Assembly (NCBI GenBank): GCA_947375085.1
Contig: CANCEQ010000140.1
Span: 1 to 7,978 of the forward strand
From: Flavobacteriales bacterium
GTDB lineage: Bacteria > Bacteroidota > Bacteroidia > Flavobacteriales > Crocinitomicaceae
Reading direction: 5' to 3'
DNA length: 7,978 nucleotides
A model generated the notes under the pieces. That model did not search any database and was not told where the DNA came from. It was given only the letters and a program-made list of their open reading frames with translations. A program made the position numbers and the translations under genes. Below, one piece after another: positions 1 through 6,804 of this stretch; position 1 is the stretch's first letter; each line of letters opens with the position of its first letter.

Positions 1-306
1 CATCGTGATTACGTAGATGTTATGCAATTTAGCAAACAATAATGTTGGAATTAAAATCGCACCTAGGATGATTAAACCTCCCATTGTTGGTGTTCCTTGT
101 TTTTCAACTTGTCCTGTTAAACCTAAATCACGAACTGTTTCTCCAATTTGTTGACGACGCAATAAATTGATGATTCTTTTCCCGAAAAAGATGGAGATAA
201 TCAACGATGTTATTAAAGCCATAGCAGCTCTGAAAGAAATAAAGTTGAATAGTCCAGCTCCAGGGACATTCATTGAATCAAGGTATTTAAAAAAATAGTA
301 TAACAT
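1..306 (-). CDS. mraY: Phospho-N-acetylmuramoyl-pentapeptide-transferase, N-terminal 102 codons (cut by window edge)
   Basis: MraY is the inner-membrane enzyme that transfers phospho-MurNAc-pentapeptide from UDP to undecaprenyl phosphate, giving lipid I. Only the N-terminus is here; I translated it by hand from the ATG at 306-304, and it stays open to position 1. It shows a hydrophobic helix at about residues 28-46, a polar stretch ending in the family signature GTPTMGG at 71-77, and the start of the second membrane helix (about 76-92). The family is usually 320-420 aa, so about a quarter is visible; the catalytic aspartates lie outside the window. The ATG shares one base with the murE stop (TAATG), which suggests translational coupling. 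No murF lies between the two genes. The identification is firm because of the GTPTMGG motif and the context. Confidence 0.95.
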   Translation of the reverse strand, partial: MLYYFFKYLDSMNVPGAGLFNFISFRAAMALITSLIISIFFGKRIINLLRRQQIGETVRDLGLTGQVEKQGTPTMGGLIILGAILIPTLLFAKLHNIYVITM

Positions 307-1766
307 TATTTCTCTAGTTTATTAAACAATTCAGTTACTAATTCCATATCGTCGAAGTGGTGTTTAACTCCTTTGATATCTTGGTATTTCTCGTGTCCTT
401 TTCCAGCAATTAATATGATGTCTCCTTTTTGAGCCATTGACACTGCTGTTTTTATTGCTTGCTCTCTATCAACGATTGAAAGCGTTTTTTTGAAATGTTG
501 TCCTTCCACTCCAGCCATCATTTCTTCGATGATTGTATTTGGGTCTTCTGAACGTGGATTGTCTGAAGTGATAATTACTTTGTCGCTTAATTCACAAGCA
601 ATTGCTGCCATTGTTGGACGTTTTAATTTATCTCTGTCACCACCGCAACCAACTACCGTGTAGACATCTTCATTTCTAGTTCTGATAGAAGAAATCGTTT
701 TTAATACATTCTCTAATGCATCTGGAGTATGCGCATAATCTACAATCGCTGTAATTCCTCCATTGCTAGTTGTGTATTGGAAACGACCATCAACTGATTC
801 TAAAGCACTTAAAGCAGTAAGGACTTCTAATTTTTCTTCTCCTAATAATTCACTCACAGCATAAACTGTTACTAAATTGTAAGCATTGAAATCTCCAATT
901 AATTTCGACCAAACCTCTGTTCCACATAAGTTTAATACCAAGCCAGAAAATTGATTTTCCAATACTTTCACTTTGAAATCTGCTGGAGACTTTAACGCGA
1001 ATGTGTGTTTCGATGCTTTTGTGTTTTGCATCATTACCATTCCGTTTTTATCGTCTACATTCGACAAGGCAAAAGCTGAACTTGGTAATTCATCAAAGAA
1101 AGATTTTTTCACACGGATGTATTCTTTGAATGTCGCGTGGTAATCTAAATGGTCGTGTGTGATATTTGTGAAAACACCCCCTGCGAAAACCAAACCACTG
1201 ATTCTGTGTTGGTGAATTGCGTGAGAACTCACTTCCATGAAACAATGCGTACATCCTTCTTCCACCATTTCATTCAACAATTCGTTCAATGCAACTGGGT
1301 CTGGAGTTGTATGTGTAGATGGAATATCTCTTGAACCAATTTTATTTACTACAGTAGAAAGTAAACCACTTTTGTAACCCAATTTCATGAACAAATTGAA
1401 TAACAATGTAGTAGTCGTTGTTTTTCCATTCGTACCTGTAATACCAACTAATTTTAATTTTTCAGATGGGTGATTATAGAAATTAGTCGCCATCAAAGCC
1501 AATGCTTTTGAAGAATTATCCGTTACAATCAATGTCACATTTGCAGGAACATTCACTTCATGTTCAGCAATAATTACCGTACATCCTTTTTCGATTACAC
1601 CATCGATAAAAGAATGACCATCAACAGCAGTTCCTTTAATTGCGACAAATGCAGTTCCTTCAGCCGCTTTTCTTGAATCAAAAACGATTGCATTTACATT
1701 CACGTCAACTGAACCATTCGCAGAAAGAACGGTAACGCCAGAAAGTATGTCCTTCAGTGTCTTCAT
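306..1766 (-). CDS. murE: UDP-N-acetylmuramoyl-tripeptide synthetase (MurE ligase), predicted meso-diaminopimelate-adding
   Basis: This cytoplasmic ATP-dependent ligase adds the third residue of the peptidoglycan stem peptide to UDP-MurNAc-L-Ala-D-Glu. The protein has 486 aa, the normal length. The N-terminal UDP-substrate domain covers about 1-100. The central Mur ligase domain has the ATP loop TGTNGKTTT (110-118), the THTTPDP segment (151-157), EVSSHA (178-183), HDHLDYH (204-210) and K220 in YIRVK, the position expected for the carbamylated lysine. The C-terminal domain has VDYAHTPD (342-349), DNPR (402-405) and GKGHE (455-459). DNPR is the known marker for meso-diaminopimelate rather than lysine specificity, so a DAP-type wall is inferred. 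The start lies 2 nt after the ftsI stop and the stop overlaps mraY by 1 nt. All expected motifs are intact. Confidence 0.97.
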   Translation of the reverse strand: MKTLKDILSGVTVLSANGSVDVNVNAIVFDSRKAAEGTAFVAIKGTAVDGHSFIDGVIEKGCTVIIAEHEVNVPANVTLIVTDNSSKALALMATNFYNHPSEKLKLVGITGTNGKTTTTTLLFNLFMKLGYKSGLLSTVVNKIGSRDIPSTHTTPDPVALNELLNEMVEEGCTHCFMEVSSHAIHQHRISGLVFAGGVFTNITHDHLDYHATFKEYIRVKKSFFDELPSSAFALSNVDDKNGMVMMQNTKASKHTFALKSPADFKVKVLENQFSGLVLNLCGTEVWSKLIGDFNAYNLVTVYAVSELLGEEKLEVLTALSALESVDGRFQYTTSNGGITAIVDYAHTPDALENVLKTISSIRTRNEDVYTVVGCGGDRDKLKRPTMAAIACELSDKVIITSDNPRSEDPNTIIEEMMAGVEGQHFKKTLSIVDREQAIKTAVSMAQKGDIILIAGKGHEKYQDIKGVKHHFDDMELVTELFNKLEK

Positions 1767-1768
1767 TT

Positions 1769-3874
1769 TTATTTCAGAATTAATTCAATTAAACCACCAT
1801 TAAATGCTGGAGTTCCAGCTGGAGAAGATTGTTTTACAACCGTTCCATATCCTCTGATATCTACTTCCATACCAATGGATTCGATTAGATAAACAGCATC
1901 TTTAGCACTCATTCCAATTACATTAGGAACAACTCCTTTGTTCGAATTTCTTTTTGAAAACTCTAATTTTTTACCACTTGAAACTGTATTCACCCATTCG
2001 TCTTGTACTTTATCAGAATAAGGGATATTCAATTTATTTAGAACCGTCAACAAGTCGTGTAAATTACCGTCTTTAGAAACTGGTGTATCTTTCACTTTAA
2101 CCTTTTTCTCGTTCACCGCTTGGTGGTATTTCAAACTAGTTGCATATACTTTATTAGCAATCGCTGCGAACACTGTTCCTGATACAGATGCACCATAAAT
2201 ATTTTCTCCTGAAGCAGCAATGGAAACGATACAAGAATAAATTGGATTTTTAACTGGGAAGTAACCTACGAAAGAAGCCAAATACTTTTTCTCTCCTTTG
2301 TTTCCGTAGTGCATATCTTCATTTTGAATTTCTGCTGTTCCAGTTTTACCTGCAATGTCAAAAAATGAAGAAGTCAATCTTTTTCCTGTTCCATCTTTCA
2401 TTACACCTGCCAAACATTTTTGCAAATCTTTCAATGTTTTATCTGAACAAATTTTCGAATTCATTACAACTGGTTCGAATGTTTTAACAACTTCAGCCCC
2501 TCTTCTGATTTCTTTCACAAATTGTGGTCGAACCATTTTACCATTGTTTGCTACTGCATTGTAAAAAGCCAAGGTTTGTAATGGTGTTTGTTGTACTTCA
2601 TATCCTACAGCCATCCATGCCAATGAAATCCCTGACCAACTTTTAGAACCTGGCGCATACATTGTAGGACTAGCCTCACCTTCTAATTCAATTCCTAACG
2701 GCTCGCTTAAACCGAACGATCTCAAACGGTCAATAAACGCTTGAGGTTCTGCTTTATAAGCATCATTGATAACTTTAGAAATAACGTTAGATGATAATTC
2801 AAAAGCTGTTTTGATATCGATTTTACCGTAATTTGCTCCGTGTGCTTCGTTTAATGATTTACCATAAAACGTGTATTTTGGAGCTGCATAAACTTGGTCA
2901 TAAATACTAAATTTCTGGTCTTCTAATCCAGCCATTAAAGAAGCCAATTTGAAAGTAGAACCTGGTACTTCACGTGTTCCAACCGCTTGATTGTAACGCT
3001 CGTAGTATCCGCCATCACTCGCCAAAGAAAGATTAACAATTGCTTTCACAAATCCAGTTTTCACATCCATCACAACTGCACAACCATTTTTTGCACCTTG
3101 TAATTTCAACTGACTTAACAACTCATTATGAGCAACTTCCTGAATTTCTTTATCAACTGAAGTCACAACGTCTGCACCTTCGACTGCATCTTTAACGATT
3201 TGACCTGTTTTTTTCCAACCAGTAGAAATTTTTTGTTCGATTTCTTCTCCTTCTTCTCCGGATAAATATTCATTATAAGCACCTTCAATTCCCACTCGTA
3301 ATTCAGGTTGAGTTCCTTCTGCAGCTCTGAAGTAACCCAATGTTCTCTTCATCAACTCATTGTGTGGACGTTTACGAATGGAAGTAACATCTGTATCAAT
3401 CAATCCACCTTTCATTCTTCCTAATTTGAAGATTGGTAAGGCATTCAATTGACGACGTTCTTCATTTGTTGCTTTGCTTTTAATATTCAAGTATCTATTC
3501 CCTCTTTGTCTCCCTCTTCTGATCCAATTTTCCCATTCTCTAGAAGACATAGATGGAAGAACTTTTGATAATCCATTTGCTAAATCTGTGATTTGATCAT
3601 CGAATATTTTTTGATCGATAACCGTTGGATCCATGTGAATTTCATAGAAAGAAACAGAAGTAACTAAAGGTGTGTAATTGGCATCTAAAATTTCCCCTCT
3701 TCTTGGAATTCTTTTAATGATACGCGTCGGTATTTTTTCTTTCGAATCAGAAAGCATTGTTGTTCTGCCTTCCATTTGAATGGTTAACGTCTTGATAAGG
3801 ACATATACCAATAGCGCAGCGAAGCCTACATAGACTACGACTGTTCTAAAATATATCCCTTTCTTTTCGTTCAT
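1769..3874 (-). CDS. ftsI: Class B penicillin-binding protein (septal transpeptidase FtsI/PBP3 type) with C-terminal PASTA domain
   Basis: FtsI cross-links peptidoglycan at the division septum as the transpeptidase partner of FtsW. The protein has 701 aa. A short cytoplasmic N-terminus is followed by one membrane anchor (about 11-32), then a dimerisation/pedestal region containing RIPRRGEILD (55-64), as in class B enzymes. The transpeptidase domain follows, with all three active-site motifs: S306-T-F-K309 with the acylated serine, SSN at 361-363, and KTGTAE at 510-515. A linker (about 580-645) leads to one PASTA domain (about 646-701, beginning KGVVPNVIGM), which in other proteins binds muropeptides or beta-lactams. 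No transglycosylase domain is present. PASTA on a division PBP is usual in Bacteroidota and Gram-positives but absent from E. coli FtsI. The ATG lies just before the membrane anchor, 4 nt after the ftsL-like stop. Confidence 0.95.
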   Translation of the reverse strand: MNEKKGIYFRTVVVYVGFAALLVYVLIKTLTIQMEGRTTMLSDSKEKIPTRIIKRIPRRGEILDANYTPLVTSVSFYEIHMDPTVIDQKIFDDQITDLANGLSKVLPSMSSREWENWIRRGRQRGNRYLNIKSKATNEERRQLNALPIFKLGRMKGGLIDTDVTSIRKRPHNELMKRTLGYFRAAEGTQPELRVGIEGAYNEYLSGEEGEEIEQKISTGWKKTGQIVKDAVEGADVVTSVDKEIQEVAHNELLSQLKLQGAKNGCAVVMDVKTGFVKAIVNLSLASDGGYYERYNQAVGTREVPGSTFKLASLMAGLEDQKFSIYDQVYAAPKYTFYGKSLNEAHGANYGKIDIKTAFELSSNVISKVINDAYKAEPQAFIDRLRSFGLSEPLGIELEGEASPTMYAPGSKSWSGISLAWMAVGYEVQQTPLQTLAFYNAVANNGKMVRPQFVKEIRRGAEVVKTFEPVVMNSKICSDKTLKDLQKCLAGVMKDGTGKRLTSSFFDIAGKTGTAEIQNEDMHYGNKGEKKYLASFVGYFPVKNPIYSCIVSIAASGENIYGASVSGTVFAAIANKVYATSLKYHQAVNEKKVKVKDTPVSKDGNLHDLLTVLNKLNIPYSDKVQDEWVNTVSSGKKLEFSKRNSNKGVVPNVIGMSAKDAVYLIESIGMEVDIRGYGTVVKQSSPAGTPAFNGGLIELILK

Positions 3875-3878
3875 TACT

Positions 3879-4301
3879 TTAATCTTTTTTCTTAATTCGG
3901 ATTACTTTCGTTGGATTTACTGTTTCTGTTAATCCTCTTGGTCCTAATTTTTCTATTAACTTATATCTTCTCGTTTCTTCTTCTAATTTTGCTTTCGTCT
4001 CTACATAATTCGCAGACAATTCATTCAATTCTACTTGTGCTTTATCAGCATCTTTCGATAATTGTTTTCCATAATATCCTTTCCCAACTAGAAGGATTAA
4101 AAGGAAAATGATGAAAAAGATGAAATTCAAATTATTTAAAACAAACTCCTTCGTTAAGAAGTCCCCATTTAAAATCTGCACCAACGTATTTGGACGTTTC
4201 TTTTTAGTCGTAGCAGACTTTGTTTTTTTCGCTTTCTTCGGATCTTGCTTTTTTTGTTCTTCGTGAACAGCATCCTTGTCTAAATACTCATTATCCATCA
4301 T
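3879..4301 (-). CDS. ftsL: FtsL-like bitopic cell division protein (Bacteroidota type)
   Basis: This is a 140-aa membrane protein in the position FtsL occupies in dcw clusters, between rsmH and ftsI. In other bacteria FtsL joins FtsB and FtsQ to recruit and activate FtsWI. The cytoplasmic N-terminus is very basic (Lys-rich at about 17-36). One strongly hydrophobic helix (about 58-73) is followed by a charged, heptad-like segment (about 75-117) likely to form a periplasmic coiled coil, and then a basic tail. FtsL sequences diverge strongly, so the call rests on topology, size and position rather than motifs. The start overlaps the rsmH 3' end by 11 nt. Two consecutive ATG codons open the frame and either could be used. 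The N-terminal extension is longer than in E. coli FtsL (about 120 aa in total). Confidence 0.82.
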   Translation of the reverse strand: MMDNEYLDKDAVHEEQKKQDPKKAKKTKSATTKKKRPNTLVQILNGDFLTKEFVLNNLNFIFFIIFLLILLVGKGYYGKQLSKDADKAQVELNELSANYVETKAKLEEETRRYKLIEKLGPRGLTETVNPTKVIRIKKKD

Positions 4302-5220
4302 TTCGAACTGCTATTCTCAATTTAGCGCTACGAGCACGCGAATTTCTTTCTATTTCCTCTTCAGTAGGAGCAATCGGATGTCTAATCACCTCTGTAAAAG
4401 GCTTTAACACATTTCCGTAAAAATCTTTTTTGATTTCACCTTCGATTGAACCACGTTTCATGTAATTTTTTACCAAACGATCTTCCAAAGAATGGTAAGA
4501 CATAACTACCAATCTTCCTCCTGGCGCTAAAACATCTGCTGTTTGATTTAAAAAACGTTCTAAAACATCCATTTCTCTGTTCACTTCAATTCGTAATGCT
4601 TGAAAAACTTGAGCGAAAAACTTATGTTCTTTGTATTTAGGCGCACACGATTCAATGATTGTCATTAAATCACCTGTTGTTTTGATTTTTTTATTTTCTC
4701 TTGCCATTACGATAGTAGTAGCAATTTTATAGGCATTTGAAAGTTCACCAAATTCACGGAAAATCTTTGTCAATTCGCGATCGGTGTACTCATGACAAAT
4801 AGTTCTAGCTGTAACATCACCTGCTTGATTCATTCTCATATCCAACGGATCATTTGAACGAATAGAAAAACCTCTGTTTCCATCGTCAAACTGATGAGAA
4901 GAAACACCCAAATCAGCTAAAATTCCGTCTACTTTTGGGAACCCCATCATTTTCAGATGGTTAGAAATAAAGGCGAAATTAGAAGCAACAAAATTGAAAT
5001 TATCTGCCTCCCAAGCATTTTTACGTGCATCCGGATCTTGATCAAAAACGATTAATCGACCTTTAGAAGAAAGTTGTTTGAAAATTTCACGAGAATGACC
5101 ACCGCCACCAAAAGTTACGTCAACATATATCCCGTCTGGATTAATTTCTAATCCTTCAAGGCATTCTTTTAACATTACTGGTACGTGGTACTCTTCTTCC
5201 TGTTTATTCGTCGTTGTCAT
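4291..5220 (-). CDS. rsmH: 16S rRNA (cytosine(1402)-N(4))-methyltransferase RsmH (MraW)
   Basis: RsmH uses S-adenosylmethionine to methylate N4 of C1402 in 16S rRNA, in the decoding centre. The 309-aa length is standard. Family signatures run in order: HVPVMLKE at 12-19, the SAM-binding loop VDVTFGGGGHS at 33-43, DQDPDA at 60-65, LADLGVSSHQFD at 101-112, DPLDMRM at 124-130, ALRIEVN at 208-214, SYHSLEDRLVK at 241-251 and NSRARSAKLR near the C-terminus (293-302). The start is the ATG at 5220; it leaves 11 residues before the first conserved motif and overlaps the mraZ 3' end by 17 nt in another frame. The gene end overlaps the ftsL-like start by 11 nt. This nested arrangement suggests translational coupling. 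Nothing is missing. Confidence 0.97.
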   Translation of the reverse strand: MTTTNKQEEEYHVPVMLKECLEGLEINPDGIYVDVTFGGGGHSREIFKQLSSKGRLIVFDQDPDARKNAWEADNFNFVASNFAFISNHLKMMGFPKVDGILADLGVSSHQFDDGNRGFSIRSNDPLDMRMNQAGDVTARTICHEYTDRELTKIFREFGELSNAYKIATTIVMARENKKIKTTGDLMTIIESCAPKYKEHKFFAQVFQALRIEVNREMDVLERFLNQTADVLAPGGRLVVMSYHSLEDRLVKNYMKRGSIEGEIKKDFYGNVLKPFTEVIRHPIAPTEEEIERNSRARSAKLRIAVRNDG

Positions 5221-5665
5221 CTAAATCACCCATTACTTCATCCGCCAAATCAGCGAAATCTGCCATGTTTCCTTCGATCATTTCGAAGTATTTAGACTTA
5301 TCCCAAATTTCAATACGATCATTGTAAGCAATGATCATTGCGTCTTTTTCCAAACCAACACGCTCCATGTGCGTCACAGGAATATGAATTCTACCCACAT
5401 TATCCAAAGAAACGTTTTTCGCTCCTTGGTGGAAAAGTCTGTAGAACATTCTGTTTTTAGGTTTGAACAAGTTCATTTTAGAAAGTTTAGCACTTATTTT
5501 CTCCCATTCATTCATTGGGTAAAGCGTTAAACAATCCTCAAAACCTTTATTCAACATGAAATTTTCTTGGGCAGCAGGAGACAGTTGCTTCCGTAATCCG
5601 GAAGGAAATAAGAAACGCCCTTTAGCGTCCAACTTTACTTCAAATTCTCCTACTAGTCCTATCAT
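5204..5665 (-). CDS. mraZ: MraZ, transcriptional regulator of the dcw cluster
   Basis: MraZ is a ring-forming AbrB-like DNA-binding protein that controls its own operon; it represses in E. coli, whereas an activating role has been described in mollicutes. The protein has 153 aa and two tandem MraZ half-domains, each with the signature DxxGR: DAKGR at 13-17 and DNVGR at 88-92, followed by hydrophobic beta-strand residues (FLFPS, IHIPV). The C-terminus ends in an acidic tail (about 132-153, rich in Asp and Glu). The ATG at 5665 puts the conserved GEFEVKLDAKGR segment six residues from the start, as in homologues. It is the first gene of the operon, and the matching DNA repeats lie 31-47 bp upstream of its start codon. 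No Shine-Dalgarno sequence is seen, as is normal for this phylum. Confidence 0.96.
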   Translation of the reverse strand: MIGLVGEFEVKLDAKGRFLFPSGLRKQLSPAAQENFMLNKGFEDCLTLYPMNEWEKISAKLSKMNLFKPKNRMFYRLFHQGAKNVSLDNVGRIHIPVTHMERVGLEKDAMIIAYNDRIEIWDKSKYFEMIEGNMADFADLADEVMGDLDDNDE

Positions 5666-5679
5666 AGCATTATAATGAG

Positions 5680-5715
5680 CAAAAATAGTGGATTTCTACC
5701 ACTTTTTACCACCAA
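5680..5715 (-). promoter_or_regulatory. Candidate mraZ operon promoter (Bacteroidota type)
   Basis: Read on the minus strand, TATTTTTG at 5687-5680 matches the phylum's -7 consensus TAnnTTTG exactly. The best upstream TTG is at 5715-5713, giving a 25-nt spacer, longer than the usual 19 or so. That weakens the -33 call and could mean the promoter depends on an activator. The MraZ repeats lie between the two elements. Transcription would begin only about 10 nt before the mraZ ATG, so a different start further upstream remains possible. Confidence 0.4.
5696..5712 (-). promoter_or_regulatory. Proximal MraZ box (two GTGGT repeats, 10-bp period)
   Basis: On the minus strand the sequence reads GTGGTAAAAAGTGGTAG. 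Two GTGGT units are separated by 5 nt, so they recur once per helical turn. Known MraZ operators are direct repeats with this geometry: TGGGN units with 5-nt spacers in E. coli and AAAGTG[G/T] units in mollicutes. The second unit here reads AAAGTGG. The position just upstream of mraZ fits autoregulation. A GTGG in the opposite direction (5688-5691) also makes a 5-bp inverted repeat with the nearer unit. Confidence 0.72.
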
Positions 5716-5816
5716 TAAACACATTGTTGATAAGTTCTAACGAACAACGAATAAAAAGGTTTCAAAAAGATGAAAAATAATTCAGTAATGACGAGGATTT
5801 CAAGAAAAAAAGGCTT

Positions 5817-5833
5817 GTGGTAAAATGTGGGAG
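5817..5833 (+). promoter_or_regulatory. Distal MraZ-like box in opposite orientation
   Basis: On the plus strand the sequence reads GTGGTAAAATGTGGGAG. It matches the proximal box at 15 of 17 positions and has the same 10-bp repeat period; its second unit, TGGGA, fits the E. coli TGGGN consensus. It lies about 105 bp from the proximal box and faces away from mraZ. It could be a second operator for a looped MraZ complex or could act on the plus-strand gene. No binding evidence exists here. Confidence 0.5.
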
Positions 5834-5884
5834 TTTTTGAATCGATGTTGATAAATTGGACTTTTATTAGACAAAAGTGTCGGT

Positions 5885-5926
5885 TACAAAAGGAAATGAA
5901 AAAAATACAAAAGGAGATGAAAAAAG
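5885..5926. repeat. 21-bp tandem duplication (two units)
   Basis: Two adjacent 21-bp units (5885-5905 and 5906-5926) each begin TACAAAAGGA and run through ATG into an A-run. They differ at two positions only (unit positions 11 and 21, A versus G). The period is two helical turns. The sequence is A-rich on the plus strand, so replication slippage could have created it. Its function is unknown. Confidence 0.8.
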
Positions 5927-6012
5927 CGTGGTCATTGTAAAATTCGTGTCAATTTTAGGCGTAATTGAGAATTTAGCTTTAATATTAAAAAACCGATTTT
6001 TACAGCGTATTT

Positions 6013-6038
6013 TTGTCGTAATATTTTAACTACGTTTG
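6013..6038 (+). promoter_or_regulatory. Candidate promoter for the secreted-protein gene
   Basis: TACGTTTG at 6031-6038 matches the Bacteroidota -7 consensus TAnnTTTG exactly and sits 24 nt before the ATG at 6063, which would leave a leader of roughly 15-20 nt. The nearest upstream TTG (6013-6015) gives a 15-nt spacer, shorter than ideal, so the -33 element is uncertain. Confidence 0.45.
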
Positions 6039-6062
6039 TCCTATAAAACATAAAATTCGAAT

Positions 6063-6665
6063 ATGAAAACTACCCTCTACATTTTTACCTCATTTATCTC
6101 TTTGACCTTTAATTCTCTTTTTTCTCAAGTTGTTACTGCGGAGGAAGTGATGAAAAATTCTACTTATATTTTTGAAGGGAAAGTAATTGATTTTTCCTTT
6201 TATAAAGGAGAAGATCAAAAAATAAGAGTATCATATTTGATAAAAGTAGAAAATGTACTTAAAAACAATAATGATTTCTTCGCATTGGACACTATTGAAT
6301 TAGTATCATTTGCTCCAGAGAATTGGGATGTTTCTGATAGGAATGAATTAATTAGACTTTCGAGAAATGATATTGATGAATTATGTAAGGGGCTTGATTT
6401 AGAATTCGATCGTACAGGAATATTTTTCGGAAAACCAAAAGGGAGTGATTTTACAGTTGTTCACAAATCAATTTTTTTTCAATTAACACCATATTCTGAA
6501 TCTTGTAAAGCTTATTTCAGTATCCCTCCCTATTTTCACAATTGTTCAGAATCAAAAAATGATTTCGTATTTCAAGGATTTGATAAAAGATTTGAGTTCT
6601 TAAGTGATTTTAATGATTATTTAAGAAAAAATAATTTAAGCACTTTGAGTATTAAAAAAAGATGA
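6063..6665 (+). CDS. Secreted hypothetical protein, possibly a shortened member of a larger exported family
   Basis: This is a 200-aa protein with a clear Sec signal peptide: basic start MKTT, hydrophobic core to about residue 20, and a likely cut between Ser21 and Gln22, a common pattern in Flavobacteriales. The mature part starts with AEEVMKNSTYIFEGKVIDF (26-44), then mostly beta-type sequence with Cys at 108, 148 and 161. From memory, the IFEGKV...YLIKVENVLK pattern resembles the N-terminal domain of long flavobacterial secreted proteins that end in a type 9 secretion sorting domain. Here there is no such C-terminal domain and the protein stops at a TGA, so it may be truncated. I cannot name a function. 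It has its own promoter candidate and is divergent from mraZ, so no link with cell division is implied. Confidence 0.75.
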   Translation: MKTTLYIFTSFISLTFNSLFSQVVTAEEVMKNSTYIFEGKVIDFSFYKGEDQKIRVSYLIKVENVLKNNNDFFALDTIELVSFAPENWDVSDRNELIRLSRNDIDELCKGLDLEFDRTGIFFGKPKGSDFTVVHKSIFFQLTPYSESCKAYFSIPPYFHNCSESKNDFVFQGFDKRFEFLSDFNDYLRKNNLSTLSIKKR

Positions 6666-6767
6666 GAGCATAATTTTACTCCAAAAAAAGAAGATGATAG
6701 ACCTGACTATAAAAATGGTGAATAGCAAGCTTTTAGAAATGCATTTATAAAATGGACTTTAAATTAA
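6666..6767 (+). pseudogene. Possible decayed in-frame 3' extension of the secreted-protein gene
   Basis: Reading on in the same frame past the TGA at 6663-6665 gives 19 codons (ending RPDYKNGE), a TAG at 6723-6725, then 13 more codons (QAFRNAFIKWTLN) and a TAA at 6765-6767. The residue mix looks protein-like. The pattern PDYKNGE-stop-QAFRNAFIKW faintly recalls the PEFPGGxxAL..FI segment of TonB-type C-terminal domains. This may be a remnant of a longer gene or of a neighbour, but chance is a real alternative at this length. No start codon or promoter of its own is seen. Confidence 0.25.
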
Positions 6768-6804
6768 AAAGTGTTCTTCCATCTAAATTTCCTAATTTCA
6801 CAGC

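Larger units (their letters stand above)
5666..6062. other. Divergent intergenic region between mraZ and the secreted-protein gene
   Basis: This 397-bp AT-rich spacer has no credible gene. It holds the proximal MraZ box and candidate promoter next to mraZ, a second inverted MraZ-like box, a 21-bp tandem duplication, and a TAnnTTTG promoter candidate for the plus-strand gene. It also has two same-orientation copies of TGTTGATAA (5725-5733 and 5846-5854) and a 12-bp AT palindrome, TTTAATATTAAA (5978-5989). I found only trivially short reading frames of under 20 codons. Confidence 0.7.

Noticed and set aside
1149..1334. Plus-strand 61-aa open frame inside murE
   Set aside because: It lies antisense to a fully conserved MurE sequence, has an unnatural Cys/His-rich composition and no promoter or start context. 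It is a shadow frame.
2355..2564. Plus-strand 69-aa open frame inside ftsI
   Set aside because: It is antisense to the transpeptidase domain and shows no motif or signal of its own.
3911..4420. Two plus-strand 66-aa frames opposite ftsL and rsmH, one of them very hydrophobic
   Set aside because: The Leu/Ile-rich composition is the complement of Lys/Glu-rich codons in the FtsL-like gene, so it is an artefact of the opposite strand.
5928..5932. Lone GTGGT as a third MraZ box
   Set aside because: No second unit occurs at the 10-bp spacing, so a single 5-mer is not evidence.
5770..5941. Short plus-strand peptides in the spacer (17 codons from 5770, 14 codons from 5897)
   Set aside because: They are too short, lack a promoter of their own and carry no recognisable motif; the second comes from the A-rich tandem repeat.
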